Shown here piece by piece: positions 33,614-44,769 of a stretch of DNA of 44,769 nt. The notes below the pieces were generated by a model. The model ran no database searches. It was not told the DNA's origin and saw only the letters and a program-made list of their open reading frames with translations. Every line of letters starts with the position of its first letter. Position 1 is the first letter of the stretch. The DNA is from Halothermothrix sp. DTU029. Lineage in GTDB: Bacteria; Bacillota; Halanaerobiia; Halanaerobiales; DTU029. Position numbers and translations under genes: made by a program. The stretch covers positions 1 through 44,769 of the forward strand of contig LFRS01000168.1 in the NCBI GenBank assembly GCA_001512435.1, given 5' to 3'.

Positions 33614-34441
33614 TTATCTATCAAAATATGATAAAGGATCAAGAGCCCCTTCTGTATTCTTTAAAGAAAAGTAAAGAACCGGTTCAAAGGTCATCCCGCT
33701 CTCCCCTATCCGGCCAATTTCCTGCCCTTTAGCAACCTGGCTGCCAGGGGAAACTGTTGCCCTCTCCAGATGGCCATACTCTGTCAACCAGCCATTCTCA
33801 TGTTCGATAACCACCATTATTCCCCTATAGGCATCCTCTTCCACTAATACTACCTTACCTGCTGCTGCTGCCATCACTATATCACCGGTATTTCCTGCAA
33901 ACCCAACTCCCTCCTGGTAGCGCCAATCCTCCAGTACCGGATTATAATACCAGCCTGCAGTCTGGACCAGTTCTCCAGAAACTGGCCTAATTAATTCCAA
34001 CCCCTGCTCTCTATTATCATAGGTACTGACAGGCCGCAGGGCTTCAGTTACCACCCCTGTTATCTCCTCTTCCCCAATCTCCCTGGCCGGCTCTGCCAGA
34101 TCTTCTTCACTAATATTGATAAATTCATTGCTATCAAGAATATCATTTAAAGCAGGATAATTTAAGCTAAAATTACCAGGTCTGGCCTGATTATTATCTC
34201 CAGCACCCTCCTCTTTTTCATAATTGAAATGGATCAGGGGGTTTTCTGGACTGAACTCCTCCCCCTTGCCCTCCTGCACATTCCTATAGAAGAAGAAGCC
34301 CCCGGTCAGGAGAACCAGTAATAAAACCAGAGAAAGGATATTGCGCAAGGCCCCCTTCTTCCTTAACCCTTCTCCCAGATCCTTTAATTGTAATTTTATT
34401 TTATCCCGGTCCAGTTTAAAACGAAAGCTTTTTTTATCCAT
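33614..34441 (-). CDS. SpoIIQ-like M23-fold protein (degenerate active site)
   Basis: 275 residues. A cytoplasmic basic N-terminus and one membrane helix (about 37-58) precede an M23/LytM domain at the C-terminus (VGFAGNTGDIVMAAAAGKVV, YGHLERATVSPGSQVAKGQEIGRIG, ending DPLSYF). The zinc-binding HxxxD and HxH motifs are lost (EGVGFAG and VLYFSL in their places), so it is probably not an active peptidase, as in Bacillus SpoIIQ, which pairs with SpoIIIAH across the engulfing membranes. The ATG at 34441 has AGGAGGTGG upstream, buried in a 10-bp hairpin. It lies between spoIID and spoIIID, a conserved order. Confidence 0.82.
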   Translation of the reverse strand: MDKKSFRFKLDRDKIKLQLKDLGEGLRKKGALRNILSLVLLLVLLTGGFFFYRNVQEGKGEEFSPENPLIHFNYEKEEGAGDNNQARPGNFSLNYPALNDILDSNEFINISEEDLAEPAREIGEEEITGVVTEALRPVSTYDNREQGLELIRPVSGELVQTAGWYYNPVLEDWRYQEGVGFAGNTGDIVMAAAAGKVVLVEEDAYRGIMVVIEHENGWLTEYGHLERATVSPGSQVAKGQEIGRIGESGMTFEPVLYFSLKNTEGALDPLSYFDR

Positions 34442-34449
34442 AAAAATAT

Positions 34450-34482
34450 CCACCTCCTGTCCTTATTTTTGCCAGAAGGTGG
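34450..34482 (-). promoter_or_regulatory. RNA hairpin sequestering the spoIIQ-like ribosome binding site
   Basis: On the minus strand CCACCTTCTG (34473-34482) pairs with CAGGAGGTGG (34450-34459), ten pairs with one G-T, loop 13. The 3' arm contains the entire Shine-Dalgarno of the gene starting at 34441. A T-rich tract follows the stem, so it could also act as a weak attenuator. Confidence 0.65.
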
Positions 34483-34498
34483 ATAATATATACATTTC

Positions 34499-35443
34499 CT
34501 AATATATTTTTATTTTTCTAATTTCTATACCCTGGTAATAATATTCTAAAATCTCCTGATAATTATAGCCCTCTCCGGCCAAACCATTGGCCCCATCCTG
34601 GCTAAGTCCTACCCCATGGCCCTTGCCATAACAGGTAAAAACATAAGAGCCAGCCTCTAAAGATGTCTGGAATTTTGTCGAGGGCAAAGCCAGGATCTCC
34701 CTTACTTCTCTGCCGCTATAAAGCCTTTCCCCCACCCGTATCTCCAAGACCCTTCCACTGGGACTGGTTTTTTCAATCTTTAAGAGGGGGTCTCCTTTTC
34801 CTTCAATTTTAAATATCCTCTTTAATTCCTCCAGGCTATAGGAGTAACTACTGTAATAAGCCCTGGTATTTTCCTGGTCATGGGGACTCTCTATGCTTTT
34901 TAAATAAGGCAGGTCCCAGCCCCAGACATATACCGCAGCCTCTGTTCTTCCTCCAGCATTGGCATGGTAAACTGCATCAATTAAGTTTCCATTATAAAGC
35001 ATAACCTCTCCTTTAGTGGCTTCAACGGCTTTATTTATCCTGTACCAGTTGTAAAAATAGGAGAAAAAACCCCATTTTTCCTTCATACCAGCTTCTGACA
35101 GATAAGCCTGGCAATCTGTATAATCAGTGGACAGTTCTGCCCCAGGGTATTTCCGGCTCCCCTGGCCCCCATAGCGGGGTAATTGTTTCAAGGCATAGGT
35201 CCTGGCTGCCACTGCCTGGGCCTTTAAGGCCTCCATGTGATATAAGGCAGGCATTTCGGCTGCCAGTACTCCCCGTAAATATTCCTCCAGCTCCATATTT
35301 ACTATCTGGCCTCTGTAATGGTCATATACTTTCAGGACCAGGGCCTGCTCTTCCTGCCGGAAGAAATCCCCTACCAGCAAGACAGGTAAAAGAATCAGGA
35401 TTAAAAAAATAAAGATAAAAAAAATAAGAGCTTTAGGCCACAA
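34499..35443 (-). CDS. spoIID: Stage II sporulation protein D (SpoIID), lytic transglycosylase
   Basis: 314 residues. An N-terminal membrane helix (about 4-25) is followed by the SpoIID domain: MELEEYLRGVLAAEMPA with the catalytic Glu, EALKAQAVAARTYAL, VYHANAGGRTEAAVYVWG and CYGKGHGVGLSQDGANGLA. It degrades glycan strands during engulfment. The apparent start is a TTG with GAGGGAG about ten bases upstream. It lies after murA and before the spoIIQ-like gene. Confidence 0.95.
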   Translation of the reverse strand: MWPKALIFFIFIFLILILLPVLLVGDFFRQEEQALVLKVYDHYRGQIVNMELEEYLRGVLAAEMPALYHMEALKAQAVAARTYALKQLPRYGGQGSRKYPGAELSTDYTDCQAYLSEAGMKEKWGFFSYFYNWYRINKAVEATKGEVMLYNGNLIDAVYHANAGGRTEAAVYVWGWDLPYLKSIESPHDQENTRAYYSSYSYSLEELKRIFKIEGKGDPLLKIEKTSPSGRVLEIRVGERLYSGREVREILALPSTKFQTSLEAGSYVFTCYGKGHGVGLSQDGANGLAGEGYNYQEILEYYYQGIEIRKIKIY

Positions 35444-35548
35444 AATAAAACAACTCCCTCAATAATAATCATAATAAATCTTATGACTATTACCTTAGGA
35501 GTAGAACTAACCAATAAGCTATCTATTATACCTGTAATTAAATACTTA

Positions 35549-36799
35549 CTACCCTTTTACCTTTCTGATCTTGGCCCCAATGGAAGATAATTTACAACCA
35601 ATATCTTCATAACCCCGCTCTATATGATAAATATCCCTGATTTCTGTATCTCCTTTGGCTACAAGCCCGGCCAGAATCAGAGCAGCTCCTGCCCGCAAAT
35701 CAGTAGCAGTAACCTCAGCACCAGTCAGCTTGCTGGGTTTAATCAGGGCACTATGGCCATCTATTTTAATATTGGCACCCATTCTATTCAATTCATCAAC
35801 ATGCATAAAGCGGTTTTCCCAGACTGTTTCTATAACAAGGCTGGTACCATCAGCCTGGGTTAGTAAAACCATCATCTGGGACTGCAGATCAGTAGGAAAA
35901 CCCGGGTAAGGTAAAGTCTTTATATCTACAGCCTTTAAATGTCCATTACCCTTGACATAAACTCCGTCAATTTCTTCTTTAATCTCTACACCCATTTCCT
36001 TTAATTTAGCAATTAACGGTTTCACATGTTCAACCAGGACATTCCTGACAAATACTTCACCCCTGGTTACTGCTGCTGCCATCATATAGGTTCCTGCCTC
36101 TATGCGGTCAGGAATAATCCTATATTCTGCTCCCTGCAGGGATTCTACCCCTTCTATTTTGATAATATCTGTACCTACTCCTTTGATACTGGCACCCATA
36201 ACAGTGAGGAAATTAGCCAGGTCTACAATTTCCGGTTCCCGGGCAGCATTTTCAATTATTGTAGTACCCTCAGCAAGGGTGGCACTTAACATAATATTAA
36301 TTGTTGCCCCTACACTTGGGTAGTCCAGATAAATCCTATTCCCAATTAATTTTTCCGCCCTCACTTCAACAATACCATGATCTATGCTGACTTCAGCACC
36401 GAGAGCTTTAAAGCCTTTTAAGTGTAAATCTATGGGACGGTTCCCTATATTGCAACCACCTGGCAAACTACTGCGGGCCCAGCCTTTTTTACCCAGTAAC
36501 CCCCCCAATAAATAATAGGAGCCCCGGAGTTTCCTGGCCAGATCATGGTCTGCTTCCGGTTTTTCCAGGCCTGAAGGGTCTATAATAATTTCATTGCCAT
36601 TTTCCTCTACCTTACAGCCCATCCGGCGGATTATTTCACAGATATGGTTTACATCTCTAAGGACAGGTATATCCAATAATCTACTGGGACTATCCGCCAT
36701 CACAGCAGCAGCTATAATCGGTAGAGCCGAGTTTTTGGCACCACTAACACAAATCTCACCCTTTAAAGGGGTACCTCCAGTAATAATAAATTTACCCAC
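35549..36799 (-). CDS. murA: UDP-N-acetylglucosamine 1-carboxyvinyltransferase MurA
   Basis: 416 residues, full length. SGAKNSALPIIAAAV with Lys22, the catalytic Cys116 in LPGGCNIGNRPIDLH, and ETVWENRFMHVDELNRMGA are family hallmarks. It catalyses the first committed peptidoglycan step and is present beside spoIID as in Bacillus. The start is a GTG with AAGGGG nine bases upstream. It competes with LpxA for UDP-GlcNAc, so balance with lipid A synthesis matters. Confidence 0.97.
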   Translation of the reverse strand: MGKFIITGGTPLKGEICVSGAKNSALPIIAAAVMADSPSRLLDIPVLRDVNHICEIIRRMGCKVEENGNEIIIDPSGLEKPEADHDLARKLRGSYYLLGGLLGKKGWARSSLPGGCNIGNRPIDLHLKGFKALGAEVSIDHGIVEVRAEKLIGNRIYLDYPSVGATINIMLSATLAEGTTIIENAAREPEIVDLANFLTVMGASIKGVGTDIIKIEGVESLQGAEYRIIPDRIEAGTYMMAAAVTRGEVFVRNVLVEHVKPLIAKLKEMGVEIKEEIDGVYVKGNGHLKAVDIKTLPYPGFPTDLQSQMMVLLTQADGTSLVIETVWENRFMHVDELNRMGANIKIDGHSALIKPSKLTGAEVTATDLRAGAALILAGLVAKGDTEIRDIYHIERGYEDIGCKLSSIGAKIRKVKG

Positions 36800-36847
36800 T
36801 TTTATAAGCCCCTTCCATAAATCTTCCTGAAATAGGAATACACCTAT

Positions 36848-36894
36848 ATTATATGCACCTATTTATAATTCGTGAAAAAATGCAAATCTCCTTT
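36848..36894 (-). promoter_or_regulatory. murA promoter region (sigma-A and SigH-like signals overlapping)
   Basis: TTCACG-N17-TATAAT (36848-36876) fits sigma-A. Overlapping it, AAAGGAGATT with 18 bases between AAAGG and GAATTA (36868-36894) has the SigH-like AGGA/GAAT layout, spaced like the five WTGCAGG sites but with AAAGG instead of GCAGG. Confidence 0.5.
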
Positions 36895-36906
36895 ATATCG
36901 AAAAGC

Positions 36907-37467
36907 CTATTTTTCATTTTCTTTACAGAGACATTTAATCCCCAGCATCCTGTCTACAAAACTAAGTCTGCGATAATTATTTAACTCCTCCGGGGCCTTC
37001 TCCGTCAACTCCTGCCAACATTGCTCACAAAGTCTAGCACCAGGATTCTCAATAATTGTATCAGAAATCCCCTTTTCTTTCAACCGTTCTTTTCTTGACA
37101 AAACTTTCCTTTCCTCAACCTCTACTGCCTGATCACTGACAACTACCAGGCCAACATCACCTACAAAGTCGGGGGAATCAACCCTTTTATACTGCAAACC
37201 ATTTTCCAGGGCTGTTTTGATATAATCATTGGCTGCACTTAGTTCAATTTTCCGGTCTACAATAAGGGTTCTGGCGGCAGGGTGCTTGATGGCAGCAAGA
37301 ATTTCCGGATAAATACCCTTCTCCAGGACCTGCTTCCGGGTCAAATAGCGGATTACCCTTTCTTCATATTCTCCCAAATAGTGGTTACGTTCCATGCGTT
37401 TTAATTCTTTTTTCCCATAAATACCCTGCAGAAGGGCTTCCTCCAATTTACTTCTTTTCTCCCCCAT
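36907..37467 (-). CDS. YueI-family (DUF1694) protein
   Basis: 186 residues. HYLGEYEERVIRYLTRKQVL, the aspartate-rich middle and VGLVVVSDQAV fit the YueI/DUF1694 family, whose function is unknown. A C-terminal extension has four Cys (LCEQCWQEL and KCLCKENEK), a possible metal site. The ATG at 37467 has AAAGGTG six bases upstream. It lies between the ATP synthase terminator and murA, with a 7-6-7 inverted repeat at its promoter. Confidence 0.75.
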   Translation of the reverse strand: MGEKRSKLEEALLQGIYGKKELKRMERNHYLGEYEERVIRYLTRKQVLEKGIYPEILAAIKHPAARTLIVDRKIELSAANDYIKTALENGLQYKRVDSPDFVGDVGLVVVSDQAVEVEERKVLSRKERLKEKGISDTIIENPGARLCEQCWQELTEKAPEELNNYRRLSFVDRMLGIKCLCKENEK

Positions 37468-37497
37468 ATTAATCACCTTTAATGTATATTATTTCCA

Positions 37498-37517
37498 TTG
37501 TATCCTCTTTGATACAA
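37498..37517 (-). promoter_or_regulatory. Palindromic operator-like site upstream of the yueI-like gene
   Basis: TTGTATC, six bases, GATACAA: a perfect 7-bp inverted repeat about 30 bases before the ATG. Its right half on the minus strand includes TACAAT, a possible -10, so a bound protein could block transcription. No regulator gene is adjacent. Confidence 0.4.
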
Positions 37518-37546
37518 AAAAGTAAAAGCCCTGCTATTAGGGCTTC
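37518..37546 (-). terminator. Intrinsic terminator after atpC
   Basis: AAGCCCT/AGGGCTT stem (37526-37545) followed on the minus strand by TTACTTTTTT. It ends the ATP synthase operon. Confidence 0.82.
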
Positions 37547-37565
37547 TTATTTTGCCTGATGAGAC

Positions 37566-37985
37566 CTAGTCCTTATTGGCATCAGCAGCCTTTAGGCGTG
37601 CCAGAGCTCTTTCCAGGGCTGCTCTGGCCCGTACATAATCAAAATGAGCTGACTGGCTGTCTTTACCATTTAATCTTTTTTCAGCCCTTTCTTTTGCCCT
37701 TCTGGCCCGCTCTACATCAATTTCATCAGGTAATTCTGCTGTCCGCACAACAACATTAATATTGTCTGGAGTAACCTCCATAAAACCTTCACTGATTGGG
37801 ATAACCAGTCTTTCCTCCCCTTTTCTCAGCTCCAATAGGCCGATTTTCAAGGCAGTAACCAGGGGAGCATGTCCAGGTAAAATCCCTATCTGCCCATCTA
37901 TAGCCGGTGCTTTTAGATATTCAATTTCACCACTATATTTCTTCCCTGCCGGAGTAACAATCTCCAGTTTGATGGTGGAAGACAT
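37566..37985 (-). CDS. atpC: F1 ATP synthase epsilon subunit
   Basis: 139 residues. N-terminal beta-sandwich ([38 protein letters not shown]) and C-terminal helix pair ([32 protein letters not shown]). It is the rotor-stalk subunit that can inhibit ATP hydrolysis. It is last in the operon, three bases after atpD. Confidence 0.97.
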   Translation of the reverse strand: MSSTIKLEIVTPAGKKYSGEIEYLKAPAIDGQIGILPGHAPLVTALKIGLLELRKGEERLVIPISEGFMEVTPDNINVVVRTAELPDEIDVERARRAKERAEKRLNGKDSQSAHFDYVRARAALERALARLKAADANKD

Positions 37986-37987
37986 TT

Positions 37988-41947
<3,960 letters not shown>

Positions 41948-42496
41948 CTAACTTACTGGAATTTGTACTATCTGGTTTCTCAAAGACTCTAGATCCTTTC
42001 TGATACTTCCATCAATGAGCCGATCACCAATTTTTATGATTAAACCACCGATAATTTCTGGATCTACCTGCTCCTTGATCCGTATCTTGCTTCCAGAAAG
42101 GGTTTTTAATTTTTCTTCCAGTTTAACCCTTAATTCCTCGGGAAGACTGATAGCAGAAAGGACCTCTACTTCCAGTATATTTTCCTCTTTATCTAATAAA
42201 GCCAGATAAGCCTTATAAATATCCTGGAGAAAAAATTCCCGTCTCCGATCAATTATAAGTTTCAAAAAATTTAAAAGCTCCCTGGATAAATTTGCAGAGA
42301 AGACCTTCTCCAGCAGGAGTTTTTTATCTTCTCTCTTGACCCGGGGATGAAAAAACAACTTCTTGAAATCCAGGTATTCTTCCATTATCTGAATAAAACT
42401 ACCTAATTCATCACGATATATAAATAATTTATCCCCTTCTTTGCCCAATTCAAATAAAGCAAGACTATATCTTTTAGCAATCTCACTTTGCCTCAC
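41948..42496 (-). CDS. atpH: F1 ATP synthase delta subunit
   Basis: 182 residues. The N-terminal helical domain (IAKRYSLALFELG, LLNFLKLIIDRRRE) and the C-terminal DPEIIGGLIIKIGDRLIDGSI motif define the stator subunit joining F1 to b. The GTG start overlaps the atpF stop by one base and has AGGTGAG five bases upstream. Confidence 0.97.
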   Translation of the reverse strand: MRQSEIAKRYSLALFELGKEGDKLFIYRDELGSFIQIMEEYLDFKKLFFHPRVKREDKKLLLEKVFSANLSRELLNFLKLIIDRRREFFLQDIYKAYLALLDKEENILEVEVLSAISLPEELRVKLEEKLKTLSGSKIRIKEQVDPEIIGGLIIKIGDRLIDGSIRKDLESLRNQIVQIPVS

Positions 42497-42993
42497 TATA
42501 ACTCACCTAATTTCCCTCTATCCAGGCTATTGATATATTTTTCAATAATTTTAAGTTGTTGTTCTTTCTGTAGCTGTTCCTGTAAGTATTTTCCGGCAAC
42601 CAGTAAGGAAATAGCGGCTACTTCCTCCTTCAATTGCCTCCTGGCCTCTTCCCTGGCCAGCTCGATTTCTTCCAGATTCTTTTCCCTAATTCGACTGGCC
42701 TCTTCTTTGGCAGCCTTGATTATCTCCCTGGCCCTTTCCTTACCCCTTTCTTCAGCCATTTCAATTATTTCCTGGGCTCTTTCTCTGGCCTTTCCTATTT
42801 CAGCCTCGTATTTCTCTTTTAATTCCAGGGCTTCTGCCCTGCTGTCTTCAGCAGCCTTCAAATCTCCCGCTATCTTTGCAGAACGTTTATCAAGTATCTC
42901 AAGAAGGGGTTGATATAGGTATCTTTTTAATAAGTACACCAGGACCAGGAAATTAATCACATTCCAGAATAATGTCCAATTTATATTGATCAT
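42496..42993 (-). CDS. atpF: Fo ATP synthase b subunit
   Basis: 165 residues. One N-terminal membrane helix (NWTLFWNVINFLVLVYLLKRYLY, starting near residue 5), then a long charged helix with the hinge FLY..L and repeated E/A/R coiled coil. It is the peripheral stator stalk. The ATG at 42993 has GGGAGGTG six bases upstream. A 100-base gap with a stable hairpin separates it from atpE. Confidence 0.96.
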   Translation of the reverse strand: MININWTLFWNVINFLVLVYLLKRYLYQPLLEILDKRSAKIAGDLKAAEDSRAEALELKEKYEAEIGKARERAQEIIEMAEERGKERAREIIKAAKEEASRIREKNLEEIELAREEARRQLKEEVAAISLLVAGKYLQEQLQKEQQLKIIEKYINSLDRGKLGEL

Positions 42994-43070
42994 TCCATTC
43001 ACCTCCCGGAAGGAAAGCTGTTTTTATCCATTAATTACATTATGTAAAATAATAGTCCAGAATCTTAATA

Positions 43071-43100
43071 GAGGGGTTAAGGGTTTCCCCCCTACCCCTC
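43071..43100 (-). promoter_or_regulatory. Stable hairpin between atpE and atpF
   Basis: On the minus strand GAGGGGT and ACCCCTC (43071-43100), with further GGG/CCC pairing inside, form a GC-rich hairpin seven bases after the atpE stop. No T-run follows. It could protect the upstream atpE message or slow transcription. Confidence 0.6.
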
Positions 43101-43106
43101 ATATTT

Positions 43107-43361
<255 letters not shown>

Positions 43362-43416
43362 CTATACCTTCCTCCTTTCCCAATTGGTTATTCTGTAATC
43401 CTGTTTAATTAAAAAG

Positions 43417-44079
43417 TTAATCAGAAATAGCTACTGATATATATGAAATTGCTATCATACCAAAGATTAGAACCTGAACTAATCCCATAAACAGGTCAAA
43501 CCAGAAATGTAACGGAATCGGAAATAACCAGGGAGCAAACTGATAAAGCAGCGATATTACAATACCACCGCCAATTACATTACCGAAAAGACGGAAAGAA
43601 TGAGAGATAGGCTTGGCCAATTCCCCGAGAACATTCATGGGAAACATGAGGAAGATGGGCTCAAAAAAACCCTTTATATAAACTCCTACCCCATTTTTCT
43701 TTATGGCCAGATATTGGCTGTAGAAAAAAACCATCAGGGCCATTGCAAGGGCAGCATTGATATCACCGGCCGGGTTGACCAGTCCAGGAATTATCCCTAA
43801 TATCATAGCTATCCCTACAAACATAAAAATTGTCCCGATAAAGGGAATAAATTTCCTTCCGGCTCCTGGCATCATAGATTCAATCTGCTCTACAATAAAT
43901 GTCAATAAAATCTCTGTCCCGGCCTGCAGCCGGCCAGGCACCATTTTTAATCTGCGTTTCACTAAAGCGGCAAATATTATTAATAATATTACTGCTAACC
44001 AGGATACCAGGAGGGTATCAGTAATAGGTAAGTTTTCATTTCCTAAAAAATAAGCCAATACTTTCGGGCCTGGTTGCAA
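43417..44079 (-). CDS. atpB: Fo ATP synthase a subunit
   Basis: 220 residues. About five to six membrane helices with the essential Arg in HSFRLFGNVIGGG and the conserved LGELAKPISHS. It forms the ion path next to the c ring. The TTG at 44079 lies just after the atpI stop with GGAAGGAAGGG six bases upstream; an earlier TTG at 44100 inside atpI has no separate RBS. Confidence 0.96.
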   Translation of the reverse strand: MQPGPKVLAYFLGNENLPITDTLLVSWLAVILLIIFAALVKRRLKMVPGRLQAGTEILLTFIVEQIESMMPGAGRKFIPFIGTIFMFVGIAMILGIIPGLVNPAGDINAALAMALMVFFYSQYLAIKKNGVGVYIKGFFEPIFLMFPMNVLGELAKPISHSFRLFGNVIGGGIVISLLYQFAPWLFPIPLHFWFDLFMGLVQVLIFGMIAISYISVAISD

Positions 44080-44080
44080 T

Positions 44081-44500
44081 TTAATCCCTTCCTTCCTCAA
44101 GAGAACTTATTGTATTTGTCCATTTCTCCTTCACATAATAAAGGGCTGCTGAACCAAAAATAACAAATTTTAAGATTAGCAGTCCAGCGGCAACTGCAAA
44201 AAAATTCAATCTCTCATTTCTATGTGCAGTTATTAAAACCATTCCATATATAAGATAATTAATATAATAACGGGTCCGTATATACCTGCTTGCCCCACTC
44301 TCATCCATACCCAGGGCTTTTTGAACCTGCAAAAATTTTAACCTGAATAAAAGAAGGCTGATAGCCTGTCCATATAATATCCCAATAGCCACCGGAAAAT
44401 CCCCGGCCAAAAGGGCAGAACCGGATAAGATAAGGGCAAGAATTAAACTTCTTTTACTTAATTCAAAAACCAGTTTTTCCGGCTCTTTTCTAAAAATCAT
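44081..44500 (-). CDS. atpI: ATP synthase I-chain protein AtpI
   Basis: 139 residues with four predicted membrane helices (about 17-32, 36-55, 80-97, 101-122). Position directly before atpB, size and topology fit AtpI, thought to help c-ring assembly and Mg2+/ion handling. AtpI sequences are poorly conserved, so the name rests largely on context. It is the first gene of the atp operon and has a strong promoter about 90 bases upstream. Confidence 0.85.
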   Translation of the reverse strand: MIFRKEPEKLVFELSKRSLILALILSGSALLAGDFPVAIGILYGQAISLLLFRLKFLQVQKALGMDESGASRYIRTRYYINYLIYGMVLITAHRNERLNFFAVAAGLLILKFVIFGSAALYYVKEKWTNTISSLEEGRD

Positions 44501-44585
44501 TTACTATCACCTATTATACGCCCCTGTTCAAATCATCTGCTAAAAAAGCTATGTAATTTACAAAATATAAAATATTAACATAAAT

Positions 44586-44614
44586 ATTATACCCTTATTT
44601 TCCCTACTTTACAA
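44586..44614 (-). promoter_or_regulatory. sigma-A promoter of the ATP synthase operon
   Basis: TTGTAA, 17 bases, TATAAT on the minus strand, about 85 bases before atpI. This is the best sigma-A match in the window, as expected for a constitutively needed operon. Confidence 0.8.
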
Positions 44615-44635
44615 GAGTAATTGCTATTTACTCCT

Positions 44636-44679
44636 AATATAGCACAAATCCAGATAAAAATATAACACAATTCCAGATA
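44636..44679 (-). repeat. Two tandem 21-bp direct repeats upstream of the atp promoter
   Basis: 44636-44656 and 44659-44679 agree at 19 of 21 bases, offset 23 bp (core TATCTGGA..TTGTG on the minus strand). They lie just upstream of the -35 at 44609-44614, on the same DNA face within about two helical turns, a typical activator-site layout. Confidence 0.7.
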
Positions 44680-44681
44680 TG

Positions 44682-44712
44682 AAAAAAATCTCTCTTTATG
44701 AGAGATTTTTCT
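44682..44712. terminator. Bidirectional intrinsic terminator
   Basis: AAAAATCTCTC/GAGAGATTTTT with a small loop and T-runs on both sides. It ends the gene that precedes the atp operon. Confidence 0.88.
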
Positions 44713-44769
44713 CTAGGCTTTATTTTCCAGAGAAGTCCCCTCTGCAGGCACTTCTACCGTAAAAATGCC
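44713..44769 (-). CDS. C-terminal 18 codons of an unidentified gene
   Basis: The minus strand is open from the window edge to a TAG at 44713-44715, immediately followed by a strong terminator, so this is very probably the end of a gene (last residues FTVEVPAEGTSLENKA). Too short to identify. Confidence 0.55.
   Translation of the reverse strand, partial: GIFTVEVPAEGTSLENKA

Noticed and set aside
42488-42913. 141-codon Ser/Ala-rich open frame antisense to atpF
   Set aside because: Low-complexity shadow of the Glu/Ala/Arg coiled coil of subunit b.

Overview
The window is a nearly complete envelope-biogenesis chromosome segment of a double-membraned (diderm), spore-forming, anaerobic Firmicute. 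Gene content fits Halanaerobiales best, but this is inferred from content, not from a database match. The grounds are a lipid A and Lpt gene set, an SLH-domain OmpM-type porin, BamA, TamB and Skp-like genes, together with the sporulation genes spoIID, spoIIQ-like and spoIIID, a Na+-type ATP synthase c subunit, AT-rich DNA with GGAGG-type ribosome binding sites, and frequent GTG/TTG starts. All genes but one read on the minus strand, so the biological order runs from high to low coordinates.

Right end (44.7 to 37.5 kb): the F-type ATP synthase operon atpI-B-E-F-H-A-G-D-C, with a strong sigma-A promoter upstream and a terminator after atpC. Next (37.5 to 33.2 kb) come a YueI-family gene, murA, spoIID, a SpoIIQ-like degenerate M23 protein and spoIIID. 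From 33.1 to 30.3 kb lie mreB and a SpoIVB-type S55 peptidase-like gene, ending in a terminator.

Centre (30.1 to 19.1 kb): an outer-membrane assembly operon of tamB, an alternative sigma factor, a small membrane protein, bamA, a Skp-like gene with a duplicated tail, a membrane-anchored coiled-coil protein, a Skp-like lipoprotein, lpxD and a small predicted beta-barrel. One plus-strand gene, a secreted subtilase lipoprotein (17.4 to 19.0 kb), separates this from the next block.

Left part (17.2 to 0 kb): a single-polypeptide fusion of an LptF/G permease to an LptD-like outer-membrane barrel, an LptA-like gene, an unusual ABC permease with a ~600-residue coiled-coil extracytoplasmic domain plus its ATPase, then lpxC, fabZ, lpxA, lpxI, lpxB, lptC, lptA, lptB, lptF/G, a DUF3084 gene, a YqgF-like gene and the start of an ompM gene. 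Together these make the lipid A disaccharide (LpxA, C, D, I, B), carry LPS to the outer membrane (LptB, two permeases, LptC, LptA paralogues, LptD), insert outer-membrane proteins (BamA, TamB, Skp-like chaperones) and attach the outer membrane to the wall (OmpM SLH domain).

Most notable observations: (1) the LptF/G-LptD fusion with an internal signal-peptide-like junction; (2) a recurrent promoter signature WTGCAGG-N18-GAATWW, resembling the Bacillus SigH consensus, found five times in intergenic DNA directly upstream of ompM (twice), lpxC, the lptF-D fusion and mreB, with a variant before murA; (3) an alternative sigma gene embedded between tamB and bamA; (4) the coiled-coil ABC transporter lodged inside the LPS cluster, a candidate undescribed envelope lipid transporter.
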